Assembly (NCBI RefSeq): GCF_000304315.1
Contig: NC_018485.1
Location: forward strand, 1,706,501-1,770,500
Length of the DNA stretch: 64,000 nt
Direction: 5' to 3'
Source: Methylocystis sp. SC2
GTDB taxonomy: Bacteria > Pseudomonadota > Alphaproteobacteria > Rhizobiales > Beijerinckiaceae
In this document: positions 7,857 through 16,989 of the stretch, piece by piece
Layout of the letters: every line of letters starts with the position of its first letter
Position numbering within the stretch: the stretch's first letter is position 1
Translations under genes and position numbers: made by a program
Notes under the pieces: generated by a model
What the model saw: only the letters and a program-made list of their open reading frames with translations
What the model was told of the DNA's origin: nothing
Databases searched by the model: none

Positions 7857-9446
7857 ATGGGGAGATCAAATTCAAACCAAATTGTCGCTCGATCGCGCGA
7901 ACTTTGGGTCGCGATGCCCAGTTGGGCGCGCGTCGCCGCTATTTTGTTGATAAGCTCGGTTTGTTCTTCGACGGCGAAAGCGGGCTCAGGTCCGCTTTAT
8001 CCTAAAGGCGCGAGCGTTTTTATCCCGTTCGTCAACGCAGCCGATGTCAGTAAGTCCTATGCCAGCCCTCAAATCCGGGTCGGGTTCAGCAATAACTACA
8101 ACTCTTCCTTCACTGTCACCATGGACACCGGTTCGATAGGCATTATCGTAGGCAGAAATTATTTCACTCCACCGGCAAAAGGGAGAGCGGATCCAAGTTT
8201 TATCGGTCCAGGATCCGAAACGCTTACCAGCAGCGGCTATTACTTCACCGGAGACTGGTATAGAACTACTGTGCATTTATATAACGACAAAGCCGCGGTC
8301 GCAGTCTCGACAGTGCCTGTCATGGCTGTCACCAACGTATCTTGCATAGAGGGCGCCAGAGATTGCCATATAGTTGATCACAACGGAGTCGATGTACATT
8401 ATTTCGGCGTCGGTTTCGCCGGGGGGTCGGGTGTGCCTCAGGGAACGCCGGACAAGAACGCTTTTTTAAATGTCACGAAAATATCGGAGAGCAGCTCACT
8501 GCCTTCGCCAGGCTATATTTTATCCACGCAAGGCGCGCATATCGGTTTAACGTCAAACAATACCAAAGGTTTTGCTTTTATTAAACTGGAGCCGCTGTTG
8601 GCGCCGACTCTTGCGCAATGGCAATCCGCCCCTGCATCTCCAAATGTGCTGACCGATTGGCAACATGCGCGGGGGACGATCACGGTGAATGGCGTATCGG
8701 GACGCGGCGGCATCTTGTTCGATACCGGGGTGAACACTGGTTTTTTGACGCCGCCCATCGGGGTGACCGTGATGACTGGAATGGGGCCAACGACGCCCCA
8801 CAAAGCTGAGTGCAACACGAACCCGCCGACCTGCGCTGTAAGCGGAACGACGGTGCAGGTTTCGTTTCCGGATCAAACTCAGCCGGTTGCTTCGTTAAAC
8901 TATACTGTCGGCCCCAATAATGGCGCTCAAAAAGGAAATCCAGTTTCGCCCTATGCCGTGTCGGTCGACCACACTGGCGCGCCTTTTTTGAACACGACCG
9001 TTCGCATCTTGCAGGGGTTCGCTTACCTCTATGACGCCGCTAACGGTTTCGTTGGCCTGAAAGCCACAGGTAACGCGCCTCCTCGATTTGCTATTAGTAA
9101 GCCTTGGGGTGTGGCGGTTGAGGGCGTTTTTCAATGTTTTTTCGGTTGGGCTAAAGTTAATTTTGGTCCCCGACCAACGACGGGCTCCCTCTCCAGCACC
9201 TTCGTGGCTACGGCGTCCCGACCAAATCCCTTCCAGCCTACGGAATACAGCTGGCCTTATACCTATGTTTACGATTCATATAATCGTAAGTACATCGGAA
9301 TTTCCTCTGGCGTTCCGGCTTCCGACAATATGCCCGCCGCTACTAGCCTCGCCAACAATGTATACACTTGGGGGGCTTCCGGCCCGTCTAATGGTACGAA
9401 TGAAGGCGCTTTAGCGCCTTGGTTGGCTGCCGCAGGTTGTCAATAA
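7857..9446 (+). CDS. Secreted pepsin-like (two-DTG) protein of unknown function
   Basis: A 529-residue protein with a signal peptide (hydrophobic core at about residues 26-36, probable cleavage after AKA at 42). Two motifs typical of bilobal aspartic proteases are present: TMDTGSIGIIV with Asp90 and ILFDTGVNTGFL with Asp289, about 200 residues apart as in pepsins. The rest is rich in Ser, Thr, Asn and aromatic residues, as in an extracellular beta protein. Codon use and base composition are more AT-rich than the neighbours, which points to horizontal transfer, perhaps as cargo of the adjacent prophage. A protease activity is inferred; the second motif reads DTGV rather than DTGT/S, so an inactive or non-proteolytic relative is possible. 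Confidence 0.6.
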   Translation: MGRSNSNQIVARSRELWVAMPSWARVAAILLISSVCSSTAKAGSGPLYPKGASVFIPFVNAADVSKSYASPQIRVGFSNNYNSSFTVTMDTGSIGIIVGRNYFTPPAKGRADPSFIGPGSETLTSSGYYFTGDWYRTTVHLYNDKAAVAVSTVPVMAVTNVSCIEGARDCHIVDHNGVDVHYFGVGFAGGSGVPQGTPDKNAFLNVTKISESSSLPSPGYILSTQGAHIGLTSNNTKGFAFIKLEPLLAPTLAQWQSAPASPNVLTDWQHARGTITVNGVSGRGGILFDTGVNTGFLTPPIGVTVMTGMGPTTPHKAECNTNPPTCAVSGTTVQVSFPDQTQPVASLNYTVGPNNGAQKGNPVSPYAVSVDHTGAPFLNTTVRILQGFAYLYDAANGFVGLKATGNAPPRFAISKPWGVAVEGVFQCFFGWAKVNFGPRPTTGSLSSTFVATASRPNPFQPTEYSWPYTYVYDSYNRKYIGISSGVPASDNMPAATSLANNVYTWGASGPSNGTNEGALAPWLAAAGCQ

Positions 9447-9568
9447 GGCGGACGGCGCCCACTCCTTGAGTGGTCGTCGCCGTGCGGATTTCACCCTTCC
9501 GTCCGCCGTCCCAGCGAAGGCGCTGCATTGTAGCCGATTCGATCAGTGAAATTCTCCCGATGCGTCGA

Positions 9569-10888
9569 TCAGCGAAGGACGCGCAGCCGCGCGCGCAGGG
9601 CGTCGTAAAGCGGCGCGTCGCTCATCAGCGTCGGGATGAGCATGGCGGTGAAACAGGCCGCCAGCATCGGCAGCAGCAGGAGCGCGCTGCCGGTCATTTC
9701 CGTCGCCAGCACGAGCCCGGTCAGCGGCGCCCGCACCACGCCCGTAAAGAAGGCGGCCATTCCAACCGCCGCGAAAGCCTCCGGCTGAATGGGAAGGTCC
9801 GGGAACGCCAATCCGCAACCGGCGCCAAAGAGGAGTCCCAATTGCGCGCCCAGCGCCAGCAGCGGCGCGAAAAGACCGCCCGGCGTTCCCGCCGAATAGG
9901 ACAAGGCGCCGAACCAGAACCTCAGTTGAAAGAGGAACGGCAGGACGAAAAGGCCGGGCGCCCCAAGCAGCGCGTTCTGGGTGAGACGATCTCCCCCGCC
10001 GACGCATTCCGGTCCGAACCAGGCGAGAACGCCCGCGGCGGCGCCGATGGCGGCGGCGCAGGTCTCCGCCGGCAGGCCGCGCACGAGGTCGACCGCGGCC
10101 AGCGTCGCGAGCACCGCCTTATTATAGGCGATGGCGACGGCGCCGCAGACGACGCCGAGGACGAAGAACAGCGGGCCGATCGCCGGCGCCGGATAGGCCA
10201 GCGGCGGCAGTTGGAAATCCGGCGCGTCGCCCAGAACAAGATGCGCGACGGCGATCGCGGTCGAGGACGCCGCCAGCGCGGCGATCGCTATCCTGTGCTC
10301 GAATTTTTGGACGAGCTCTTCGAGGACGAAAACCGCGCCGGCCATCGGCGCGTTGAAGGCGGTCGCGAGGCCTGCGCCCGCGCCCGCCGCCAGCAGAACG
10401 CGGCAATCCGGCCAGTCTCGGCGGAAGGCGCCGCCGAAGAGATGGCCGAGCACCGCGCCCATCTGCACGCTCGGTCCTTCCCGGCCGAGCGCAAGGCCCG
10501 AGCCGATCGCCAGCCATCCGCCGACGAATTTCACCGGCAGCAGGACAAAGGGCGACGGCGCCGCGTCACCGCGCAGGACAGCCTCGACATGCGGAATCCC
10601 GCTCCCGGACGCGTGCGGCGAATACCGCCGCACCAGCCAGGCGGCGACGACGGCCGCCGACGCGCAGCCGCCAACGAGCAGAATAAAGCCCGCGATTGAG
10701 TGGCCATGCGCCCAATCGATAACGGCCGCGCGAAAAACGTCGGCCCGCTGCAGCGCAAGCCGGAAAAGCGCGCAGACGAGACCAGCGACGGCGCCGACCA
10801 GCAGGGCCAATGTCGCGAGGACCGTCAGATTGCCCTCTGAAGACGCCAAGGCCGTCGAGCGGGCCTTATGAAGGTCGCGATAAAGCAT
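9569..10888 (-). CDS. clcA: ClC-family chloride channel / H+-Cl- antiporter
   Basis: An integral membrane protein of about 439 residues with the three ClC signature stretches: GSGIPHVEAVL, GREGPSVQMGA (with the gating glutamate) and GGLFAPLLALGA. A glutamate in the VFVLEEL segment occupies the place of the internal proton glutamate of exchangers, so a Cl-/H+ antiporter used in acid or ionic stress is more likely than a channel. I prefer the ATG at 10888 (MLYRDLHKA), while a GTG at 10924 would add 12 residues; neither has a strong ribosome binding site. The gene stands alone, divergent from the HupE-like gene. Confidence 0.92.
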   Translation of the reverse strand: MLYRDLHKARSTALASSEGNLTVLATLALLVGAVAGLVCALFRLALQRADVFRAAVIDWAHGHSIAGFILLVGGCASAAVVAAWLVRRYSPHASGSGIPHVEAVLRGDAAPSPFVLLPVKFVGGWLAIGSGLALGREGPSVQMGAVLGHLFGGAFRRDWPDCRVLLAAGAGAGLATAFNAPMAGAVFVLEELVQKFEHRIAIAALAASSTAIAVAHLVLGDAPDFQLPPLAYPAPAIGPLFFVLGVVCGAVAIAYNKAVLATLAAVDLVRGLPAETCAAAIGAAAGVLAWFGPECVGGGDRLTQNALLGAPGLFVLPFLFQLRFWFGALSYSAGTPGGLFAPLLALGAQLGLLFGAGCGLAFPDLPIQPEAFAAVGMAAFFTGVVRAPLTGLVLATEMTGSALLLLPMLAACFTAMLIPTLMSDAPLYDALRARLRVLR

Positions 10889-11065
10889 GTCGCAGCGGCT
10901 CGATCCATGGAGGCTGGGGGCCACGGCGAAGCCATAGCACGATTACGGTCGGGAACGCGCTCCTGAAGCGTCTGCGCCGTAAGCGCTCTATGCTTCCGCT
11001 TGCGCTGTCTTGTCCAGCGCAGCGGCGTTTGGCATGTTGCGCGGCCACGAACACAGGGAGCGCGC

Positions 11066-12157
11066 ATGACCCGGGTTTTCAGGATAATCGCCGCCGTGAT
11101 GTTTTGCGTCGGCGTCGCGGCTCCGGCCATGGCGCATACGCCCGATATTTCAACGGGCAAAATCCTTCCCAAGGACAATCGAACCTATGCCGTCGAGGTC
11201 GGCTTTCTCGCCACCGATCTCGAGCGCATGTTTCAGGACACGATGAGCGAACGCGCCAGCGTCGACCTCTCGGCGCCCGGCGCGCTCGAAACGGAAATCG
11301 GCAAATTTGTCGAAAAACGCGTCGCGATGCGCGATGCGACAGGCCGGGCCTGCATCGCCAATGTCGAAAAGTCGGGCGAAGACCCCACCAACCAGGACAG
11401 CGCGCTCGTCATGATCCGCTTCGACTGCGGCGGAACGACTGGCGGGCTCTTCTATGACGCGACGAAGCTCCTCGCCACGCAAGGCGCAAAGGGGAAGCAT
11501 CTGGTCACGCTCGAGGGGAGCGAAAACGCCGGCCAGACCATGCTCTACCCGACCGATCCCCCGCTCGATCTGTCAAAGCCTTTGGAAACGACCGGCGAGC
11601 TGATGTGGAAGTTTCTCAAGGCCGGCGTCGAACACATCGTCACCGGCTATGATCATTTGTGCTTCCTGTTCGCCCTCATTTTGTGGGCGACGCGCGTCTG
11701 GCCGGTCGTCAAGATCGTCACCGCTTTCACCATTTCGCATTCGATCACCTTGTCGCTCGCGGCGCTCAACATCTTTACGCTTCCCTCGACCTTGGTCGAA
11801 GCGCTGATCGCCGCCTCGATCGTTTTCGTCGCGGTGGAGAATTATTTCTCGCGCGACGTCGACAACCGCTGGCGCAACACTTTCCTCTTCGGCTTCATCC
11901 ATGGTTTCGGCTTCGCCTCGGCGCTGACCGAAATGGGCGTGCCGCAAGGAGGCGTCGTGCCTGCGCTCGCCGCGTTCAACATCGGCGTCGAACTCGGGCA
12001 GATCGCCATCGTCTTCGCGGTCATGCCGATCCTGTTCCTGATCGACAAGCAGACCGGCGGCAAGCGCAGCGAAAAGCTCGTCTACGTCGTCTCGGCGCTG
12101 ATCGCCGTCGCGGGCGTCTACTGGTTCTTGGAGCGAATTGGAGTTCTGCCGGGGTAA
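11066..12157 (+). CDS. HupE/UreJ-family membrane protein
   Basis: A 363-residue protein with a signal peptide (FRIIAAVMFCVGVAAPAMA), a periplasmic domain of about 150 residues, and six or so membrane helices at the C-terminus. The membrane part contains histidine motifs GVEHIVTGYDHLCFLF, TISHSITLS and FGFIHGFGFAS that characterise the HupE/UreJ_2 family, some members of which are nickel or cobalt permeases. No hydrogenase or urease gene is adjacent, so the metal cannot be deduced. The ATG at 11066 follows AGGGAG and starts the signal peptide; an upstream ATG at 11000 would give a poor leader. Confidence 0.82.
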   Translation: MTRVFRIIAAVMFCVGVAAPAMAHTPDISTGKILPKDNRTYAVEVGFLATDLERMFQDTMSERASVDLSAPGALETEIGKFVEKRVAMRDATGRACIANVEKSGEDPTNQDSALVMIRFDCGGTTGGLFYDATKLLATQGAKGKHLVTLEGSENAGQTMLYPTDPPLDLSKPLETTGELMWKFLKAGVEHIVTGYDHLCFLFALILWATRVWPVVKIVTAFTISHSITLSLAALNIFTLPSTLVEALIAASIVFVAVENYFSRDVDNRWRNTFLFGFIHGFGFASALTEMGVPQGGVVPALAAFNIGVELGQIAIVFAVMPILFLIDKQTGGKRSEKLVYVVSALIAVAGVYWFLERIGVLPG

Positions 12158-12224
12158 GGCGCGACCCGGATAGGGTTGCCCCCGGCCGGCGGCCGCTACC
12201 TATTTCGTTCGGAATGGAGCAGCC

Positions 12225-12446
12225 ATGAAAACCCCTCATCCAGATGACTTTCGCATCGAGCGCGATGGATCGCGCATCGTCGTGACCTTCACGCCTGCGG
12301 GCAAGCAGTTCGCCTATGACGCGGACGGCGGGGAACTCCAGGCCGGCGCGGCGGCGCAGGCGGAGCCTGAGCAAGTGGACTATGATCCGCTGGACGTGGA
12401 GCGCATGGCCGCGGAGCTCGCGGGCGCGGTGATACGCGCGCACTGA
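12225..12446 (+). CDS. Small acidic protein of unknown function
   Basis: A 73-residue protein starting MKTPHPDDFRIERDG, with a beta-like N-terminal half (RIVVTFTPAGKQFAY) and an Ala/Glu-rich helical C-terminus. GGAATGGAGC precedes the ATG. It lies between the HupE-like gene and the convergent phaC. No family is recognised. Confidence 0.6.
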   Translation: MKTPHPDDFRIERDGSRIVVTFTPAGKQFAYDADGGELQAGAAAQAEPEQVDYDPLDVERMAAELAGAVIRAH

Positions 12447-12503
12447 GGACCGGGTCGCGGCGTCACGTTCCGCGCCGCGACCCCGCCCGATCCAAGCTAC
12501 CGC

Positions 12504-14516
12504 CTATCCCTTTACCCGCACATATTCACCGGGCGCGTCGCAGATGATCTTGAGCTTGCCGCCGCCGGGCTGGCGGGCGGGGACTTTCCTCGGCGCCTGC
12601 GCCGTCACCCAGGCCAGCCAATGCGGCCACCAGGAGCCCTTGGTCTCCTTCGCCTTCTTGATCCAGTCCTCGAAAACGCCCTTCGGGGAGCCGCCCGTCC
12701 AATATTGATACTTGTTTTTGGAGGGCGGGTTGATGATCCCGGCGATATGGCCCGAGCCGCCGAGCACGAAGGTGACGTCGCCGCCGAAAAACCTCGCGCC
12801 ACGAAACACGGACGGCGCCGGCGCGATATGATCCTCCTTGGTCGCGATCTCAAAGACCGGGATTTTGACCTGACGCAGATTCAACCGGACGCCGTCGATG
12901 ATCATTTCGCCGCGGGCCAGGCGATTTTCGAGATAGCAGCTGCGCAGGTAGAAGGAGTGATTGGCCCGCGGAATGCGCGTCGAATCGGAATTCCAATATA
13001 AGAGATCGAAAGCGGCGGGCTCGACCCCCTTCATGTAATTGTTGACGACGTAATTCCAGATGAGTTCGTTCGGCCGCAGCATGTTGAAGGCGTTGGCCAT
13101 TTTGTAGCCTTCGAGATAGCCGGTGCGCGCCATGCTTTCGTCGAGCGCCGCAAGACGCGCCTCGTCGACGAAGATCTGCAGATCGCCGGCGTCCGAAAAA
13201 TCGACCTGCGTCGCAAAGAAGGTGACGCTGTCGATGCGATCGTCGCCGGTCGCCGCCATATAGGCGAGCGTCAGCGCGAGCAGCGTGCCGCCGACGCAAT
13301 AGCCCGCCGCCGTGACCTTGCGTTCGCCCGTCGCCCGCTCGATCACGTCGAGCGCGGTCAGCACGCCCTCGTGCATATAGGCTTCAAAGCCCTTCTCGGC
13401 CTTGGTCTCGTCGGGATTGACCCAGGAGATGATGAAGACCGTGAAGCCCTGCTCGACCGCCCAGCGCACGAAGCTTTTCTCGGGGTTGAGATCGAGCACA
13501 TAGAATTTGTTGATCCAAGGCGGCGTGATGAGCAGCGGCCGCACATAAACGTCCGACGTCGTCGGCTCATATTGAATGAGCTCCATCACGTCATTGCGCC
13601 AGATCACCTTGCCGGGCGTATTCGCCAGATCGACGCCGAGTTCGAATTTCCGATCCGCGCTCTGGCGAATTTTCAGCACGCCGCCGCCCGCGGAAATGTC
13701 TTCCGCGAGCATTTTCAGGCCGCGGACCAGATTCTCGCCCTTGGCGTCCATCGTGGCGCGCAACAGCTCGGGATTGGTCGGCACGAAATTGGATGGCGAG
13801 ATCGCGCTCGAAATCAGCCGCGTATAAAAGACGGCCCTGGCCTTTGTCTGCGGATCGAGACCCTCGGCGCTCTCGACCATGTCGCCCGCCCAGCGCGACG
13901 CAAGCAGATAGGATTGCCGCAGCCAGTCGAAGAACGGATTCTCGTTCCACTCAGGCGCCGAGAAACGCTTGTCGGAGAGATCCGAGGGGACAATCGGCGC
14001 GACGTTCTCGCCGCCGTAGCGGCGAAGCGTCTGCCGCCAAATCTCGCTCAACCCGCTGTAAAGATCGGCCTGAGCGACGGCGGCGCGCTCGGGCTTCGAC
14101 AGCCAATATTCGGCGACGGCGCCGAGAGTCTTGGTGGCGTCGGCGACGCTCGCGGCGAGCTCGCTGCGCGTTTCGTCGGGGTTGGCGCCGCCGATCGCCG
14201 CGGCCAGCGCTTTGCGGCCCTCGTCCACGAGCTGCGCCATGTTGTCGGCGATCGCTTCGATATCGAACCGGGCGAATATCTCCTGATTGGCGAGCGGCGC
14301 GGGAGCCGCGGCGCCATTGGGCGCCGCTGGCGCGGCCGTTCGCGTCGACGCGCTCGGCGCCGAAGGCTTTTTCGCCACGGTCTTTTTCTTGGCCTTGTTC
14401 TTGGCCTTGTCGGCCGGCTTCACCGGCGGTTCGGACTTGCCAAGCGCCGAAACCTTCTCCGCCGTCGCGCCTCGTTTCCGTCTGGCGGCGGGATCCTGGT
14501 CCTCATTTGCGCTCAT
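12504..14516 (-). CDS. phaC: Class I poly(3-hydroxyalkanoate) synthase
   Basis: Polymerises 3-hydroxyacyl-CoA, mainly 3-hydroxybutyryl-CoA, into storage polyester on granules. The lipase-like box GYCVGG holds the nucleophile Cys407; Asp562 (TKEDHIAP) and His590 (GGSGHIAG) complete the triad with spacings close to those of other class I enzymes. The N-terminal region has the class I pattern and an additional Lys/Ala/Pro-rich extension of about 70 residues (KNKAKKKTVAKKPSAPSA), making the protein 670 residues, somewhat long for the family. It is a single gene here; phaA, phaB and phaR are not in the window. Confidence 0.96.
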   Translation of the reverse strand: MSANEDQDPAARRKRGATAEKVSALGKSEPPVKPADKAKNKAKKKTVAKKPSAPSASTRTAAPAAPNGAAAPAPLANQEIFARFDIEAIADNMAQLVDEGRKALAAAIGGANPDETRSELAASVADATKTLGAVAEYWLSKPERAAVAQADLYSGLSEIWRQTLRRYGGENVAPIVPSDLSDKRFSAPEWNENPFFDWLRQSYLLASRWAGDMVESAEGLDPQTKARAVFYTRLISSAISPSNFVPTNPELLRATMDAKGENLVRGLKMLAEDISAGGGVLKIRQSADRKFELGVDLANTPGKVIWRNDVMELIQYEPTTSDVYVRPLLITPPWINKFYVLDLNPEKSFVRWAVEQGFTVFIISWVNPDETKAEKGFEAYMHEGVLTALDVIERATGERKVTAAGYCVGGTLLALTLAYMAATGDDRIDSVTFFATQVDFSDAGDLQIFVDEARLAALDESMARTGYLEGYKMANAFNMLRPNELIWNYVVNNYMKGVEPAAFDLLYWNSDSTRIPRANHSFYLRSCYLENRLARGEMIIDGVRLNLRQVKIPVFEIATKEDHIAPAPSVFRGARFFGGDVTFVLGGSGHIAGIINPPSKNKYQYWTGGSPKGVFEDWIKKAKETKGSWWPHWLAWVTAQAPRKVPARQPGGGKLKIICDAPGEYVRVKG

Positions 14517-14754
14517 GCCCTAAACCTGTCTGTTTTCAAAAGAAGGCGCGCAGCGGCCGCGTCGCTTTGGTCTAACAACTGCGCGCTGATGAGAAAAGCT
14601 CTGCCGCCTGGCCGCGGGAAGAAGCCTGTGGGCGAGATAAGCTTGCATTATTACAATGCAATATCGATCCTTGTCTCGGCGCGGAGAGCCATACCGGACG
14701 AATTCGGCGAAAAGGTCGCAAGCGACCGCTCGGTCATTTCGCGCAAAAGCGGCT

Positions 14755-15885
14755 CTATGCGGCTCCGGCGCTGTCCAGCGCCGCGAGCTGCGGCGACAAG
14801 GCTAGACCATGCGCGGCGGCGACGGGCGGCGAAAGAACGCGTCCCGCCGAAATTTCCAGCCCCGCGTGAAGATGCGGATCGTCCTCGATGGCGCGGCGCC
14901 AGCCCTTGTTGGCGAGCGCCAGCACGAAAGGCAATGTGGCGTTGTTGAGCGCGAAGGTCGACGTGCGCGGCGTGACTCCGGGCATGTTGGTGACGCAATA
15001 ATGCACTACGCCGTCAACGACATAGGTCGGGTCGGAATGGCTCGTCGGCCGTGACGTCTCGCAGCAGCCGCCCTGGTCGATCGCGACGTCGACGATCACG
15101 GCGCCGCGCTTCATCGTCGGCAGCATGTCCCGCGTGATCAGGATCGGCGCCCTGGCGCCCGGCGCGAGCGCCGCGCAGATGACGAGATCGGCGCGCTTCA
15201 CCGATTCGGCGATCGCGGCGCGGGTGGAATAAATCGTGCGGACCGCGAAACCGAAGCGCGTTTCGAGACGCCGCAGCGCGTCGGGGTTGCGGTCGGCGAC
15301 AAGCACGCTCGCGCCCATGCCGAGCGCAATCGCCGTCGCCTGCGCGCCGACGCTGCCCGCGCCGAGAATCAGAACGTCGGCGGGCGGCACGCCCGGCGCG
15401 CCCGCAAGCAACACGCCGCGGCCGCCCGCCTGCTTTTCGAGAAAATGCGCGCCGATCTGCGGGGCGAGCCGGCCGGCGATTTCCGACATCGGCGCAAGCA
15501 GCGGCAATCCGCCGCCGGGCGCCGTGACCGTCTCATAGGCGATGCAATGGGCGCCGCTCGCCATCAGCGCGCGCGTGAGCTCAGCGTCCGCGGCGAGATG
15601 GAAATAGGTGAAGAGGACATGGTCAGGCCGCAAATAAGCGATCTCGCGCCGCTGCGGCTCCTTCACCTTGACGATCAGTTGCGCGGCGGCAAAGAGCGCA
15701 TCAGGACCATCGACGAGCGTCGCGCCCGCGGCCGCATAGTCCGAGTCAGAGAGATCCGCGCCCTCGCCGGCGCCGCGCTCGATGAAGACGTCATGCCCCG
15801 CATGGACGAGCTCGGCGACCGACGACGGCGTCAGGCCCACACGATATTCATTGTCTTTGGTTTCTTTGGGCGCGCCGACACGCAT
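14755..15885 (-). CDS. ald: Alanine dehydrogenase
   Basis: NAD-dependent interconversion of alanine and pyruvate plus ammonium. The N-terminus MRVGAPKETKDNEYRVG is the standard start of the family, Lys74 area (VKVKEPQ) and His95 area (FTYFHLAAD) carry the pyruvate-binding and catalytic residues, and LILGAGSVGAQA is the NAD-binding Rossmann loop. Length, 376 residues, is normal. I chose the ATG at 15885 because GGAG lies six bases upstream; a TTG 12 bases earlier would include that site in the coding region. The gap to phaC (14517-14754) has no gene. Confidence 0.95.
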   Translation of the reverse strand: MRVGAPKETKDNEYRVGLTPSSVAELVHAGHDVFIERGAGEGADLSDSDYAAAGATLVDGPDALFAAAQLIVKVKEPQRREIAYLRPDHVLFTYFHLAADAELTRALMASGAHCIAYETVTAPGGGLPLLAPMSEIAGRLAPQIGAHFLEKQAGGRGVLLAGAPGVPPADVLILGAGSVGAQATAIALGMGASVLVADRNPDALRRLETRFGFAVRTIYSTRAAIAESVKRADLVICAALAPGARAPILITRDMLPTMKRGAVIVDVAIDQGGCCETSRPTSHSDPTYVVDGVVHYCVTNMPGVTPRTSTFALNNATLPFVLALANKGWRRAIEDDPHLHAGLEISAGRVLSPPVAAAHGLALSPQLAALDSAGAA

Positions 15886-16009
15886 TTCCGGCTCCAAAAT
15901 ACGGCGTCGACTCGGGTAAACATCTCGCCTCTGGGGAATATATGCAAAGGGCGACCTTTCAAAACAAGGGCGAAGGTCAAGCGGGTTTCAAAACGGCGGA
16001 GAGGAAGAC

Positions 16010-16411
16010 ATGCCGACCATCAATACGGACAAAGTCTGTTTCGTCGTCGTCAAGGCGCGCGAGCTTGAAAGCGAAGATGAGGGGATCGACGCGGACGCGT
16101 CGAACGCCACGGACGACGGTTTCGTCAGCGTGTTGACGGAGGACGCGTTCCCGACCATTCGCGACGAGGTTTCCTCCTTTATCGAGGCCATGGACGTCGA
16201 CGAGCAGATCGAACTCGTCGCGCTGATGTGGGTGGGACGGGGCGACTTCGCCGCCAGCGAATGGGGCGAAGCTCTCGCGCAAGCGCGAGCCCGGCACGAA
16301 GGCGCGACATCGACCTATCTGCTCGGCGTGCCGCTGCTCGCCTCGTTTCTTGAAGGCGGCCTCGCGGAGTTCGGCGAGAGCTGCGAGCTTTACGCCGCCG
16401 ACCGGCAGTGA
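16010..16411 (+). CDS. DUF3775 domain protein
   Basis: A 133-residue acidic protein with the layout of the DUF3775 family: N-terminal helix (KVCFVVVKARELESEDEG), a central helix (EVSSFIEAMDVDEQIELVAL) and the motif MWVGRGDFAASEWGEAL, ending in a helix that includes YLLGVPLLASFLEGGL. The family is widespread in alphaproteobacteria and has no established function. GGAGAGGAAG precedes the ATG. It is divergent from ald. Confidence 0.85.
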   Translation: MPTINTDKVCFVVVKARELESEDEGIDADASNATDDGFVSVLTEDAFPTIRDEVSSFIEAMDVDEQIELVALMWVGRGDFAASEWGEALAQARARHEGATSTYLLGVPLLASFLEGGLAEFGESCELYAADRQ

Positions 16412-16507
16412 CGGCGCCGCGACGTCGAGAACGCCGGAGAGGACCTCGATCCTGGAGCGAAGGCGACCTATTTACCTCATGCGGCGAAGCATCGAGGAGA
16501 TCCCCCC

Positions 16508-16846
16508 ATGAATCGCAGGATTTTTGCTGTGGCCCTGGCTCTGTCCATCGCGGCCTTTTTCGCCCCCCGATTGGCTTATGCGGAAGATCATCTGGCCGAA
16601 GCCGTCACCCACACCAAACAGGCGATCAGCGAAGGCAAGCAGGGAAAGGCTGAGGCGTTGACGGTTCATGCGGAAGAAGGCTTGAAGCACGCCAAGGCCG
16701 CCGAAGCGCAAAAGCCGAATGAGCACACCAAACAGGGAATCTCGCATCTCGAAATGGCCATCGACCACGGCAAGCAGAAGCATGCCGACATCGCGACCAA
16801 ACACGCCGAAGAGGCGCTGACTCATCTCGAGGCCGCGAAGAAATAA
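16508..16846 (+). CDS. SmbP-like periplasmic small metal-binding protein
   Basis: A 112-residue exported protein: signal peptide (IFAVALALSIAAFFAPRLAYA, cleavage after AYA), then an all-helical domain in which His recurs in a near-seven-residue rhythm (DHLAEAVTHTKQAISEGK, then HAEEGLKHAKAAE, HTKQGISHLEMAIDHGKQKH). This is the pattern of SmbP of Nitrosomonas europaea, which binds copper and other divalent metals. A copper buffering role in the periplasm is plausible. GAGGAGATC precedes the ATG and a good terminator follows, so it is a single-gene transcript, probably well expressed. Confidence 0.85.
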   Translation: MNRRIFAVALALSIAAFFAPRLAYAEDHLAEAVTHTKQAISEGKQGKAEALTVHAEEGLKHAKAAEAQKPNEHTKQGISHLEMAIDHGKQKHADIATKHAEEALTHLEAAKK

Positions 16847-16871
16847 GTCGCGGCGCCCTGACAGAGTGAAG

Positions 16872-16901
16872 AGAGCGGCCTTGCTGGGGCCGCTCTTTTT
16901 T
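16872..16901 (+). terminator. Intrinsic terminator after the SmbP-like gene
   Basis: A perfect 9-bp stem, AGAGCGGCC at 16872-16880 with GGCCGCTCT at 16888-16896, a 7-base loop and a run of T to 16901. Confidence 0.9.
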
Positions 16902-16989
16902 GCGGCTGCGCATGGCCGGGCGGCCATGACAGCGCCGCCGGGATCGCCTATGGACGTCGGGGCGGACCGCCCGCCGACGGGCCTTTTCG

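Noticed and set aside
9470-10699. A 409-codon plus-strand frame opposite clcA
   Set aside because: Low-complexity Arg/Gln/Glu sequence antisense to a conserved ClC gene.
13371-14948. A 525-codon plus-strand frame opposite phaC
   Set aside because: Shadow of phaC; the sequence is arginine-rich with no recognisable domain.
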